Positions 17,305 to 26,629 of a DNA stretch of 64,000 bases are shown here, one piece after another. Positions within the stretch are counted from its first letter, which is position 1; each line of letters begins with the position of its first letter. Made by a program: the position numbers and the translations under genes. Below the pieces are notes generated by a model. It was not told the origin of the DNA and ran no database searches. It was given only the letters and a program-made list of their open reading frames with translations. The stretch spans positions 248,001-312,000 of the forward strand of contig JADFIG010000001.1 in NCBI GenBank assembly GCA_022566735.1, given 5' to 3'. Source of the DNA: Pseudomonadota bacterium (lineage in GTDB: Bacteria; Pseudomonadota; Gammaproteobacteria; Burkholderiales; Burkholderiaceae_C).

Positions 17305-18125
17305 TGGCCATCGTCGCTTCCCGCTGCGTGCAGGGCTTGCGTCTGCCGCACATCGAGGTCACGCCCTCGCGCTGCATCCGCGCGGCCCTGCTGCTGGCCT
17401 CCCTGCTGGGCGCTGCCGCCTCGGCCTGGGCCCAGGGCGCGCCCGCGGGCAGCAGCACCCTGCCGCTGCTGATCGGCCAGGGCGCCGGCGGCAACAGCTA
17501 CTCGGTGCCGGTGCAGACCCTGCTGTTTTTCACCGCGCTCGGCTTCCTGCCCGCCGTGCTGCTGATGATGACGGGCTTCACCCGCATCGCCATCGTGCTC
17601 AGCCTGATGCGCCAGGCCATCGGCACCCAGGCCGCGCCGCCCAACCAGGTGGTGATCGGCCTGTCGCTGTTCCTGACGCTGTTCGTGATGGGCCCGACGC
17701 TGGACAAGGTCTACAAGGACGCCTACGAGCCCTTCTCGGCCAACCAGATCACCTTCACCGAGGCCCTGGAGCGCGGCCAGGCCCCCATGCGCAGCTTCAT
17801 GCTCAAGCAGACCCGCCAGTCCGACCTGGGCCTGTTCACCCGCCTGGCCAAGCTCGAAGGCCAGGTCAAGCCGGAGACTGTGCCCATGCGCGTGCTGGTG
17901 CCGGCCTTCGTGACCAGCGAGCTGAAGTCGGCCTTCCAGATCGGCTTCCTGATCTTCATCCCCTTCCTGGTCATCGACATGATCGTGGCCAGCGTGCTCA
18001 TGAGCCTGGGCATGATGATGCTCTCGCCCGTGATGGTGGCCCTGCCGTTCAAGCTCATGCTGTTCGTGCTGGCCGATGGCTGGAACCTGCTGCTGGGCTC
18101 GCTGGCGGCCAGCTTCGTGCAGTGA
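17301..18125 (+). CDS. fliP: Flagellar biosynthetic protein FliP
   Basis: FliP forms the pentameric core of the type III export pore. The mature part is highly conserved: [55 protein letters not shown] and [19 protein letters not shown]. The N-terminus carries a cleavable signal ([18 protein letters not shown]), as FliP usually does. It is preceded by about 28 extra residues when translation starts at the ATGA overlap with fliO, so a start inside the signal region cannot be excluded. The product is 274 aa from the overlap start. Confidence 0.94.
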   Translation: MMAIVASRCVQGLRLPHIEVTPSRCIRAALLLASLLGAAASAWAQGAPAGSSTLPLLIGQGAGGNSYSVPVQTLLFFTALGFLPAVLLMMTGFTRIAIVLSLMRQAIGTQAAPPNQVVIGLSLFLTLFVMGPTLDKVYKDAYEPFSANQITFTEALERGQAPMRSFMLKQTRQSDLGLFTRLAKLEGQVKPETVPMRVLVPAFVTSELKSAFQIGFLIFIPFLVIDMIVASVLMSLGMMMLSPVMVALPFKLMLFVLADGWNLLLGSLAASFVQ

Positions 18126-18143
18126 CGCCCCCAGGAGCAAGGC

Positions 18144-18413
18144 ATGGATCCCCAACAAGTCCTGACCATCAGCCGTGACGGCCTGCTGACCCTGCTGACC
18201 GTGTGCGGCCCCATCGTGCTGGTGGTGCTGGCCGTGGGCCTGGTGGTGAGCATCTTCCAGGCGGCCACCCAGATCAGCGAGCAGACGCTGCCCTTCGTGC
18301 CCAAGCTGCTGGCCGCCTTCGCCACCCTGGCCGTGGCCGGTCCCTGGATGATCAGCACCCTGGTGGAATACATCCAGCAGGTGCTGCAGTCCATCCCCAC
18401 CGTGGTGGGCTGA
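18144..18413 (+). CDS. fliQ: Flagellar biosynthetic protein FliQ
   Basis: FliQ packs around the FliP-FliR pore of the export gate. The 89-aa protein has the expected two membrane hairpins (LLTVCGPIVLVVLAVGLVV and KLLAAFATLAVAGPWMI) and the conserved FQAATQISEQTLPFVPK loop. The AGGAG site is 7 nt before the ATG. It lies 18 bp after fliP and 18 bp before fliR. Confidence 0.95.
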   Translation: MDPQQVLTISRDGLLTLLTVCGPIVLVVLAVGLVVSIFQAATQISEQTLPFVPKLLAAFATLAVAGPWMISTLVEYIQQVLQSIPTVVG

Positions 18414-18431
18414 ACCCGCGCACCCCAGGCC

Positions 18432-19196
18432 ATGGTCACCTTCACTGAAGCCCAGGTGCTGGGCTGGATCTCGGCCTGGTTGTGGCCCTTCGTGCGGGTG
18501 CTGGGCCTGTTCACCTCCGCCCCGGTGCTGTCGATGAAGGCCGTGCCGCGCCGCGTGCGCGTGGCCCTGGCCCTGCTCATCGTGGTGTGCGCCGAACCCA
18601 GCCTGCCGCCCATGCCCTCCGTGGCGCTGAACTCGGCCGAGGCGCTGATGGTGCTGGCCCAGCAGGTGCTGATCGGCGTGACCCTGGGCTTTGCCGCCCG
18701 CGTGGTGTTCGCCGCCATCGAGTTCGCCGGTGAAATCGTCGGCCTGCAGATGGGCCTGAACTTCGCCGCCTTCTTCGACCCGCTGCAAGGCGGCCAGGCC
18801 ACCGCCGTCAGCCGCTTCTACGGCACCGTGGCGGCCTGGTTGTTCGTCGTCATGAACGGCCACCTGCTGCTGACCGCCGCCGTGCTGCACAGCTTCGAGG
18901 CCTTCCCCGTGTCCGCCCAGCCCCTGGCCTTCCTGAGCCAGGTGCAGCCCCAGGTGTGGGGCGCGGAAATCTTCAAGCTGGGCCTGTGGGTGTCGCTGCC
19001 CGTGGTCGCCATGCTGGCGCTGACCAACGTGGTGATGGGCCTGGTGGCCCGCGTGGCCCCGCAGATGAACATCTTCTCCATCGGCTTCCCCATCACCCTG
19101 GGCGTGGGCCTGACCGGCCTGTGGCTGACCCTGCCGATGATGCAGGTGCCCTTCACGATGGCCATCGAGCGGATGCTGGCGATGTTCGGGGGCTGA
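18432..19196 (+). CDS. fliR: Flagellar biosynthetic protein FliR
   Basis: FliR is the single-copy subunit that completes the export pore. The 254-aa protein has six or so membrane segments and family signatures such as RVLGLFTSAPVLSMKAVPRR, EFAGEIVGLQMGLNFAAFFD and RVAPQMNIFSIGFPITLGVG. It ends the flagellar run. flhB, flhA and flhF, often next in other bacteria, are absent; a leftward cupin gene faces it instead. I see no strong terminator in the 34-bp gap between the two stop codons. Confidence 0.95.
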   Translation: MVTFTEAQVLGWISAWLWPFVRVLGLFTSAPVLSMKAVPRRVRVALALLIVVCAEPSLPPMPSVALNSAEALMVLAQQVLIGVTLGFAARVVFAAIEFAGEIVGLQMGLNFAAFFDPLQGGQATAVSRFYGTVAAWLFVVMNGHLLLTAAVLHSFEAFPVSAQPLAFLSQVQPQVWGAEIFKLGLWVSLPVVAMLALTNVVMGLVARVAPQMNIFSIGFPITLGVGLTGLWLTLPMMQVPFTMAIERMLAMFGG

Positions 19197-19230
19197 GGGC
19201 GCGGGCGGCGCTGACCGCCTCCAGGCCACC

Positions 19231-19650
19231 TCACTGAGGCTCGAACATCACCACCTTGCAGGGCTGTTTGCCGATGTTCTGCACCGAGTGCGAGGGCACG
19301 GCGGGCGCGATGGTGGAAAAACCGGCCTGGCGCGTCACCTCGCGCGTGCTGCCATCGGGCTGGAAGAAGCGCAACCGGCAGTCGCTGAGGAAATACATGG
19401 CGGCCACGGGGTGCGAGTGCGAGGCATCGCGCTGGCCGGGCGCCCAGGTGGCCTCGGTCACCCGGTAGGCGGCGTCTTCCGCCAGCACCTTGTAGACCTC
19501 CGGCGAGGCCTTGGCGGGCACGGGGGCAGAACTGGACGCAGAAGTGACCTGGGCCTGGGCCTGGGCCGAGGTGGCCAGCCAGGCCAGCGGGGCGGCCACA
19601 CAGAGGCCCAGCAGACGGGCGCGGAACACGGAGCGGGAAGGCTGGTGCAT
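19231..19650 (-). CDS. Secreted cupin-domain protein
   Basis: A 139-aa protein with an N-terminal signal peptide (FRARLLGLCVAAPLAWLA, cleavage near AQAQ) and a single small cupin barrel of the cupin_2 type. The putative metal-ligand positions include HSHP in the first motif. Motif two is degenerate around SHSVQNIG. The start at 19650 has an excellent GGAGGAG site; longer in-frame starts upstream lack one. Periplasmic location is inferred. It converges on fliR and has no partner gene on its own strand, so its substrate or regulatory role is unknown. Confidence 0.85.
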   Translation of the reverse strand: MHQPSRSVFRARLLGLCVAAPLAWLATSAQAQAQVTSASSSAPVPAKASPEVYKVLAEDAAYRVTEATWAPGQRDASHSHPVAAMYFLSDCRLRFFQPDGSTREVTRQAGFSTIAPAVPSHSVQNIGKQPCKVVMFEPQ

Positions 19651-19789
19651 GGGGCGTCTCCTCCGGCCGGTGGGTGGACGGGCGGGCGTGTGTGGCCGGT
19701 GGCGCAGGATGGCACAGGGTTGCGGGGCGAGGCAAGCCTGGGTTGCCAAGGCGCCAGGGGGTGCATGAACTCATGTCCGCGTCCACATC

Positions 19790-19900
19790 CTGCGCACCAA
19801 CATCGAGATCGACGACGGGTTGATGAGCGAGGCGCTCCGGCTGACGGGCTTGAAAACCAAGACCTCGTCGACGCCAGCGTGTGGATCGGCTGCGGCACCG
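19790..19900 (+). pseudogene. Remnant of a vapBC toxin-antitoxin locus
   Basis: The codons from 19790 read LRTNIEIDDGLMSEAL, then RLTGLKTK. This is the N-terminal 24 residues of a VapB-type antitoxin whose usual start is MRTNIEIDD. The initiating ATG is now CTG. After KTK the frame shifts by a deletion, and the next frame reads DLVDASVWIG, which fits the opening of a PIN-domain VapC toxin (usually LVDTSVWID) for only about eight residues. So one or more deletions appear to have joined the front of vapB to the front of vapC. The shared LVDA coding stretch is a natural junction. Nothing of either protein body remains. Confidence 0.7.
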
Positions 19901-19922
19901 TTCCCCCACCCACCGGCAGCCA

Positions 19923-20153
19923 TGCCCCTCAAAGGGGCAGCGTTGTCGCAAAAAGCGGGTCGCGTGTCGCAAAAAGCGCCTGCGCAGCCCCTTTCCGGGG
20001 CTCGTTTGACGCAAAAAATGCACCGAATGTCGTGTTTTGTTCCTACGCTGTCGCGCAAAGCGAGGGCCGTGCCCCTCCGAGGGGCGCGTCTGTCGCCAAA
20101 AGCGCATCGCGTGTCGCGCAAAGCGCGTCCGGTGGCACTTTGCGCGGCATGGG
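19923..20153. repeat. Array of eleven diverged 21-bp tandem repeats
   Basis: Eleven consecutive units begin exactly every 21 bp (19923, 19944, 19965, 19986, 20007, 20028, 20049, 20070, 20091, 20112, 20133). Two unit types alternate irregularly. Type one starts TGTCGCAAAAAGCG or a close variant (19944, 19965, 20049, 20091, 20112; weaker at 20007 and 20028). Type two contains the hairpin GCCCCT-nnn-AGGGGC or a variant (19923, 19986, 20070). A-tracts recur at the same place in type-one units. Because 21 bp is seven codons, several frames read as heptapeptide repeats (for example LSQKAGR-VSQKAPA forward), but no start with a ribosome-binding site is seen. The array ends 46 bp before parE. Confidence 0.85.
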
Positions 20154-20199
20154 CGGTCTTGGGGGCGCGGGCCCGCCGCCCCTGACTAGAATCCCGCCC

Positions 20200-22206
20200 A
20201 TGGCCACCCAAGCACCCTCCGCTTCTTCTTCCGCACCTTCCGCCGCCTACGGCGAGGGCTCCATCCGCGTCCTCAAGGGCTTGGAGCCCGTCAAGCAGCG
20301 TCCGGGCATGTACACCCGCACGGACAACCCGCTGCACATCGTCCAGGAAGTCATCGACAACGCGGCCGACGAGGCCTTGGCCGGTTTCGGCAAGCGCATC
20401 GCCGTGACCTTGCATGCCGATGCCTCCATCAGCGTGGAAGACGATGGCCGGGGCATCCCCTTCGGCTTGCACCCGGAAGAGGGCGTCAGCGTGGTCGAGA
20501 TCGTTTTCACCCGCTTGCACGCGGGCGGCAAGTTCGACAAGGGCTCGGGCGGCGCCTACAGCTTCTCGGGCGGCCTGCATGGCGTGGGCGTGAGCGTGAC
20601 CAACGCGCTGTCCACCCGCCTGCAAGTCACCGTCTGCCGCGACAAGCAGGTGGCCACGCTGGCCTTCAGTGGCGGCGACGTCATCGAGCCGGTGGCCGTG
20701 CGGCCCGCAGCTTCGGGCGACCGCAAGAATGGCACCTCGGTGCGCGTGTGGCCCGACGCCAGGTATTTCGAGAGCGCCGAGCTGCCCCGCGGCGAGCTGG
20801 TGCACATGCTGCGCAGCAAGGCCGTGCTGATGCCGGGCGTGACCATCACGCTGACCATCGAAAAGGCGGGCAAAGACGCCGAGGTCATGACCTGGCTCTA
20901 CAAGGGCGGCCTGCGCGACTACCTCTCGCAGACGCTCAACGCCGAGCCCGTCATCCCCTTGTTCGAAGGCGCGCAGTACGCCGGTGGCAACGAGAGCGAG
21001 AACTTCGCCGAGGGCGAGGGCGCGGCCTGGTGCGTGGCCTTCACCGAAGAGGGCGCGCCCATGCGCGAAAGCTACGTCAACCTCATCCCCACGGTGGCCG
21101 GCGGCACGCACGAGGCGGGCCTGAAGGACGGCCTGTTCCAGGCGGTCAAGGGTTTCATCGAGATGCACGCGCTCAGCCCCAAGGGCGTCAAGCTGATGCC
21201 CGATGACGTGTTCGGCCGCGCCAGCTTCGTGCTGAGCGCCAAGGTGCTGGACCCGCAGTTCCAGGGCCAGACGAAAGAGCGCCTCAACAGCCGCGACGCC
21301 TTGCGCCTGGTCAGCACCTACGTCAAGCCGACCATGGAGCTGTGGCTCAACCAGCACGTGGAACATGGCAAGAAGCTGGCCGAGCTGGTCATCAAGCAGG
21401 CCCAGGCCCGCCAGCGCGCCGGCCAGAAGGTCGAGAAGAAAAAGGGCTCCGGCGTGGCCGTGCTGCCCGGCAAGCTGACCGATTGCGAAAGCCGCGATCT
21501 GGCCTTCAACGAGGTCTTCCTGGTGGAGGGCGACTCGGCCGGCGGCAGCGCCAAGATGGGCCGCGACAAGGAAACCCAGGCCATCCTGCCGCTGCGTGGC
21601 AAGGTGCTCAATGCCTGGGAGGTGGAGCGCGACCTGCTGTTCAAGAACAACGAGATCCACGACATCTCGGTGGCCATCGGGGTGGATCCGCACGGCCCCA
21701 ACGACAGCCCGGACCTGAGCGGCCTGCGCTACGGCAAGGTCTGCATCCTGTCGGACGCCGACGTGGACGGCTCGCACATCCAGGTGCTGCTGCTGACGCT
21801 GTTCTTCCGCCACTTCCCCAAGCTGATCGAGGCCGGGCACATCCACGTGGCGCGCCCGCCGCTGTTCCGTGTGGACGCGCCGGCGCGCGGCAAGAAGCCC
21901 GCGGCCAAGCTGTACGCCCTGGACGAGGGCGAGCTGACCGCCATCCTCGACAAGCTGCGCAAGGAGGGCTGCCGCGAGGGCGCCTGGAGCATCAGCCGCT
22001 TCAAGGGCCTGGGCGAGATGAGCGCCGAGCAGCTGTGGGACACCACGCTCAACCCCGACACCCGCCGCCTGCTGCCCGTGGCCTATGGCGAGCCGGGCTT
22101 CGACCTCACCGAAACCTCCTTCAACAAGCTGATGGGCAAGGGCGAGGCCGCCTCGCGCCGTGAGCTGATGGAGCTGCACGGGGACGAGGTCGAGATCGAC
22201 ATCTGA
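20200..22206 (+). CDS. parE: DNA topoisomerase IV subunit B
   Basis: ParE supplies the ATPase and TOPRIM half of topoisomerase IV, which unlinks daughter chromosomes. The 668-aa protein shows the GHKL ATPase motifs (EVIDNAADEALAG; EDDGRGIPFG; SFSGGLHGVGVSVTNAL) and the transducer domain. The TOPRIM motifs are EVFLVEGDSAGGSAK and LSDADVDGSHI, and the conserved RFKGLGEM stretch lies near the end. The first start after the upstream repeat array is ATG 20200, in a Ser/Ala-rich leader before GEGSIRVLKGLEPV. A TAGAAT at 20187-20192 is too close to be its promoter. parC, the partner, lies 8.6 kb away on the same strand. Confidence 0.95.
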   Translation: MATQAPSASSSAPSAAYGEGSIRVLKGLEPVKQRPGMYTRTDNPLHIVQEVIDNAADEALAGFGKRIAVTLHADASISVEDDGRGIPFGLHPEEGVSVVEIVFTRLHAGGKFDKGSGGAYSFSGGLHGVGVSVTNALSTRLQVTVCRDKQVATLAFSGGDVIEPVAVRPAASGDRKNGTSVRVWPDARYFESAELPRGELVHMLRSKAVLMPGVTITLTIEKAGKDAEVMTWLYKGGLRDYLSQTLNAEPVIPLFEGAQYAGGNESENFAEGEGAAWCVAFTEEGAPMRESYVNLIPTVAGGTHEAGLKDGLFQAVKGFIEMHALSPKGVKLMPDDVFGRASFVLSAKVLDPQFQGQTKERLNSRDALRLVSTYVKPTMELWLNQHVEHGKKLAELVIKQAQARQRAGQKVEKKKGSGVAVLPGKLTDCESRDLAFNEVFLVEGDSAGGSAKMGRDKETQAILPLRGKVLNAWEVERDLLFKNNEIHDISVAIGVDPHGPNDSPDLSGLRYGKVCILSDADVDGSHIQVLLLTLFFRHFPKLIEAGHIHVARPPLFRVDAPARGKKPAAKLYALDEGELTAILDKLRKEGCREGAWSISRFKGLGEMSAEQLWDTTLNPDTRRLLPVAYGEPGFDLTETSFNKLMGKGEAASRRELMELHGDEVEIDI

Positions 22207-22209
22207 GGC

Positions 22210-22764
22210 ATGGCCTCCCACCCGGCGCCCGCCTGGCGCATGTCGCTGGCGGGTTCGGAGCTGGCCCGCATCGCCTGGGAGGGCGAGGACGGCGAGGCCC
22301 GCGTGCTTGCCCTGCATTTCGCGGTGGCCCAGGTGCGGCCGTCGTGGCACGGACGGCCGGCCTCGCGCTTTGGCCAGGGGGACGACACGGCCTACCTGCC
22401 GGGCGTGGTCTGGCGGCTGAGCGGGGTGGTGGTGGCCGCTGAGGTCGCTGATGCCGATGCTGTCGGGGCCGACAAGGCGCTGGCCGCGATGCTGAACCAG
22501 GCGCCGGGGCGGGTGTCCGGCGGCGGGTTGCGTGTGGCGGCCGACGGCGCGGGCAAGCTGGAGAACCCCTTGGCGGGGCGCTCAGAGCTGCGCTCAGAGG
22601 TCCCTTTGCCCGCCGAGTTCACCACCGCCGAGCGCGCAGGCATCGTGCTGCGCCTGGACCTGGCCCATGGCACGGTGCTGACGCTGCGGGCCAGCGGCCT
22701 GCGCTGCGCACTGGCGGCAGGCCTGGCCGACGACGCTGCGGGCTGGCCCTCACTGGCCTGTTGA
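22210..22764 (+). CDS. Hypothetical protein, 184 aa
   Basis: Starts 3 nt after the parE stop, so it is probably co-translated with parE. The sequence is rich in A, G, L and V, with no signal peptide or membrane helix. It has alternating hydrophobic strands (WRLSGVVVAAEVAD; GIVLRLDLAHGTVLTLRAS), which suggests a beta-rich fold. I do not recognise a domain. Its last 15 bp overlap the 3' end of the converging mnmH gene. Real-gene status is supported by position and codon use; function unknown. Confidence 0.7.
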   Translation: MASHPAPAWRMSLAGSELARIAWEGEDGEARVLALHFAVAQVRPSWHGRPASRFGQGDDTAYLPGVVWRLSGVVVAAEVADADAVGADKALAAMLNQAPGRVSGGGLRVAADGAGKLENPLAGRSELRSEVPLPAEFTTAERAGIVLRLDLAHGTVLTLRASGLRCALAAGLADDAAGWPSLAC

Positions 22765-23907
22765 GGCCGCCACAGAAGCCGAGCCCGGCGCCCGCGCGCG
22801 CAGGTATGCCAGCACCGCCTGGGCGTCCCCCGCGAAGCGGATGCGCTCGGCGTGGCGTTGGCGCTGGAAGGCGTACATGGGGTCGTAGTACTCGCTCAGC
22901 AGGGCCTCGATCCAGTCGCGGTGCAGGTCGTGGTGGCCTTCGGCGGGGCCGAGCAGGGCGGCGTCCATGGCCTGACGCAGGCGGGTGTGGCGCTCGCCGC
23001 CCAGGCGCTTGGCGATGCGGTCCAGGCTGCCCAGCAGGTGGGTGCGGTACAGCTCGGGGCCTTGCGCGGGGCCGTGCACGGTGACGAAGTCGGCGTGCTG
23101 CTGGCAGACGTAGTCGCGCAGGATGCGCGCCACCCGCTCGTGCAGCGGCGCGTCCACCCAGACCAGGGGCGCGCGGGCCATGGCCTGGCGCAGGGGCAAG
23201 GGCAGGGCGCAGCGGCCGATGTGCTCGCTCTCGTCTTCCACCACGAGGTGGACGCTGTCGCCATGGGCTTGCTGGCGGTCTTGTTGCCGCAGCAGGTCGA
23301 TGGCCAGGGCGTTCTCGAAGTCGATCTGCGCAGGCTGGCCGCTGGGGCGCCCGCCAAAGCCGGAGCCGCGGTGGTTGGCGTGGCCTTCGAGGTCCACGGC
23401 GTGGCCCAGCAACTGCAGCAACTCCGTCTTGCCCGAGCCCGTCAGCCCGCCCAGCACGGTGAAGTGGCTGTGCTGCGCGATGTCGTCCAGGGTGTCGATC
23501 AGGAAGCCGCGCATGGCCTTGTAGCCCCCGATGACGCGCGGGTAGGCGATGCCGGCTTCCGTCAGCAGCCACTGCTGCGTGATCTGGGAGCGCAGGCCGC
23601 CGCGGAAGCAGTAGAGCAGGCCGTCCGGGTGGGCGCGGGCGAAGGCAGCCCAGGCGGCGATGCGCTCGTCCTGGGTGGCGCCGGAGACCAGCGCGTGGCC
23701 CAGCGCGATGGCGGCCTGCTGGCCCGAGACCTTGTAGCAGGTGCCCACCGCGTGGCGCTCGGCGTCGTTCATCAGCGGCAGGTTGACCGCGCCGGGGAAG
23801 GCGCCCTTGGTGAACTCGATGGGCGCGCGCACGTCCATCATCGGCACCCGGCCGAGGAAGATGGCGCGGTAGTCTCCGCGGTTGTTTGTGGACATCGTCA
23901 CAGGCAT
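22750..23907 (-). CDS. mnmH: tRNA 2-selenouridine synthase
   Basis: MnmH (SelU/YbbB) replaces sulfur of 2-thiouridine at the tRNA wobble position with selenium, using selenophosphate. The 385-aa protein has an N-terminal rhodanese domain with the active cysteine in LLYCFRGGLRSQ (C100 from the ATG at 23907). A P-loop domain follows (GGLTGSGKTELLQLLG). The family signature MNDAERHAVGTCYK is present. An in-frame ATG at 23895 is an alternative; neither has a strong ribosome-binding site. It starts 17 bp after selD, which makes its selenium donor. Confidence 0.95.
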   Translation of the reverse strand: MPVTMSTNNRGDYRAIFLGRVPMMDVRAPIEFTKGAFPGAVNLPLMNDAERHAVGTCYKVSGQQAAIALGHALVSGATQDERIAAWAAFARAHPDGLLYCFRGGLRSQITQQWLLTEAGIAYPRVIGGYKAMRGFLIDTLDDIAQHSHFTVLGGLTGSGKTELLQLLGHAVDLEGHANHRGSGFGGRPSGQPAQIDFENALAIDLLRQQDRQQAHGDSVHLVVEDESEHIGRCALPLPLRQAMARAPLVWVDAPLHERVARILRDYVCQQHADFVTVHGPAQGPELYRTHLLGSLDRIAKRLGGERHTRLRQAMDAALLGPAEGHHDLHRDWIEALLSEYYDPMYAFQRQRHAERIRFAGDAQAVLAYLRARAPGSASVAASTGQ

Positions 23908-23924
23908 CGGTGCTTGCGCTGTCC

Positions 23925-24983
23925 TCAGCGCACCTCGACGGCCAGGCCGCGGCGGGCTGCCAGCTCGCCGATGGGCTGCAGCGACAAACCGGCCTCGGCG
24001 GCCACGGCCAGGAACTCGGCCTCGCCCTCGGGGGCCACGGCCACCAGCAGGCCGCCGCTGGTCTGCGGGTCGCACAGCAGCTGTTGCTGGGCTTCGCTCA
24101 AGCGCGAGACCTTGTGGCCGTAGCTGGCGAAATTGCGGCCCGTGCCGCCGGGCACGCAGCCTTCGGCCAGGTAGTGGTCCACGCCGGGCAGGCGTGGCAC
24201 GGCGGCGGCGTCCAGGCGGGCGGTCAGGCCGCTGCCATCGGCCATCTCCACCAGGTGGCCCAGCAGGCCGAAGCCGGTGACGTCGGTCATGGCCTTCACG
24301 CCTTCGAGCTTGCCGAAGCGGCTGCCGATGCGGTTGAGGGTGCACATCCAGTCGCGCGCCAGGCCCACGTCCTCGGGGCGCAGCTTGGCTTTCTTCTCGG
24401 CCGTGGTCAGGATGCCGATGCCCAGCGGCTTGCTCAGGTAGAGGCGGCAGCCCGCGGTGGCGGTGTCGTTGCGCTTGAGGTGGCGCCTGGCCACCACGCC
24501 GGTGACGGCCAGGCCGAAGATGGGCTCGGGCGCGTCGATGGAATGGCCGCCGGCCAGGGGGATGCCGGCTTCGTCGCAGATGCTGCGCCCGCCACGCACC
24601 ACCTCGCGGGCCACCTCGGGCGGCAGCACGTTGACGGGCCAGCCCAGGATGGCGATGGCCAGCAGCGGGTCGGCGCCCATGGCGTAGATGTCGCTGATGG
24701 CGTTGGTCGCGGCGATGCGCCCGAAGTCGAAGGGGTCATCGACGATGGGCATGAAGAAATCGGTGGTGGAGACCACGCCGCGCTCGTCGTCCAGGGCGTA
24801 GACGGCGGCGTCATCGCGCGAGGCGTTGCCCACCCACAGCTTGGGGTCGAGGTGCTGGGCGCCGCTGCCGGCCAGGATGACGTCGAGCACCTGGGGGCTG
24901 ATCTTGCAGCCGCAGCCGGCGCCGTGGCTGTACTGGGTCAGGCGGATGGGTTCGCGGATCGGTTCGCGGATCGGTTCGTTCAT
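23925..24983 (-). CDS. selD: Selenide, water dikinase
   Basis: SelD makes monoselenophosphate from selenide and ATP. The 352-aa protein carries the catalytic stretch [12 protein letters not shown] (C24 and K27, equivalent to Cys17 and Lys20 of the E. coli enzyme), so the cysteine rather than selenocysteine form is used. The ATP-binding aspartates appear in [10 protein letters not shown] and [16 protein letters not shown]. The N-terminus has a small tandem repeat (IREP twice, then IR) from a 12-bp DNA repeat just after the ATG. No selA/selB is present nearby, so in this window its only visible client is mnmH. Confidence 0.95.
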   Translation of the reverse strand: MNEPIREPIREPIRLTQYSHGAGCGCKISPQVLDVILAGSGAQHLDPKLWVGNASRDDAAVYALDDERGVVSTTDFFMPIVDDPFDFGRIAATNAISDIYAMGADPLLAIAILGWPVNVLPPEVAREVVRGGRSICDEAGIPLAGGHSIDAPEPIFGLAVTGVVARRHLKRNDTATAGCRLYLSKPLGIGILTTAEKKAKLRPEDVGLARDWMCTLNRIGSRFGKLEGVKAMTDVTGFGLLGHLVEMADGSGLTARLDAAAVPRLPGVDHYLAEGCVPGGTGRNFASYGHKVSRLSEAQQQLLCDPQTSGGLLVAVAPEGEAEFLAVAAEAGLSLQPIGELAARRGLAVEVR

Positions 24984-25003
24984 GGGGCAGGTCCAGGTGC
25001 GGG

Positions 25004-25615
25004 TCAGATCCGGGTCAGGGGCAGCACCAGCTCGTGCGAGAGGTTGGGGTGCTTCACCTGGGGGTAGGGCGGCTTGGGCCAGTGCCACTGCGTGCCCGGG
25101 AAGAGGGCGCGCATGGCGTTGATGTCGCAGTGGTAGGGCGGGCCTTCGATCAGGCCTTCCTGCACGGCGCCGGGGCGCACCATCTGCATGAACAGCGCGA
25201 ACAGCGTGCCGCCGGGGCGGACCCAGCGGTGCAGCTGCTGCGCATAGCCTGTCCAGAGGTCGGGGTGGAGGGCGCACAGGCAGGTCTGCTCGTAGACGGC
25301 GTCCAGCGGGGCGGCAGGCTGCCATTGCAGCACGTCGGCCTGGACCACCTCGGCGTGCAGGCCTTGTTCGGCCAGCAGGGCACGGGTGCGCTCGACGGCC
25401 GCCGGGGTGTAGTCGATGCCGATGACCTCGAAGCCGCGGCGCGCCAGCTCGGCCACCTCCCAGCCGCCGCCGCAACCGGGCACGGCGATGCGGCAGGGGG
25501 CCAGGGCGCCGCTGTCCAGCCAGGCCAGCAGCTGCGGGCTGCAGCCGCCGCGGTCCCAGCGGGTGGCGTTCTGATCGAACAGGTTCTGCCAGAAGTCGGG
25601 GGTGGGGCCGGTCAT
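25004..25615 (-). CDS. TPMT-family SAM-dependent methyltransferase
   Basis: A 203-aa Rossmann-fold methyltransferase of the thiopurine S-methyltransferase family. The SAM-binding motif I reads [19 protein letters not shown] with the acidic residue in VIGIDYTP. The family block is [16 protein letters not shown], which looks closer to the thiol/halide methyltransferase branch than to classical TPMT. The ATG at 25615 was used; the earlier in-frame codon is TTG. It is first of three closely spaced leftward genes, 20 bp before selD. Bacterial TPMT-family enzymes are known to methylate selenium and tellurium oxyanions, so a role in selenium handling is a reasonable inference from context. Confidence 0.85.
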   Translation of the reverse strand: MTGPTPDFWQNLFDQNATRWDRGGCSPQLLAWLDSGALAPCRIAVPGCGGGWEVAELARRGFEVIGIDYTPAAVERTRALLAEQGLHAEVVQADVLQWQPAAPLDAVYEQTCLCALHPDLWTGYAQQLHRWVRPGGTLFALFMQMVRPGAVQEGLIEGPPYHCDINAMRALFPGTQWHWPKPPYPQVKHPNLSHELVLPLTRI

Positions 25616-25702
25616 GGTGCGCAGGGAGAGCAAAGCGCCGAGTCTAGCGCGCTGCTATGCTGGACGCCCGCCAGACCGCCGCCATCCCCCGAGCCTGATC
25701 CC

Positions 25703-26625
<923 letters not shown>

Positions 26626-26629
<4 letters not shown>

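Noticed and set aside
16278-19229. Long minus-strand open frame opposite fliN-fliR
   Set aside because: Shadow of six unmistakable flagellar genes; the product is His/Gln/Gly-rich and domain-free.
19923-20153. CRISPR array
   Set aside because: Units are contiguous with a 21-bp period and no unique spacers; no cas genes nearby.
19820-20185. Plus-strand frame of 121 codons through the 21-bp array
   Set aside because: It starts inside the vapB remnant at TTG without a ribosome-binding site, and the heptad pattern is explained by the 21-bp DNA repeat. I keep the repeat as the feature rather than a gene.
23895-23927. Selenocysteine codon or SECIS in selD
   Set aside because: The catalytic position is a plain cysteine codon in GAGCGCK and the frame has no internal TGA.
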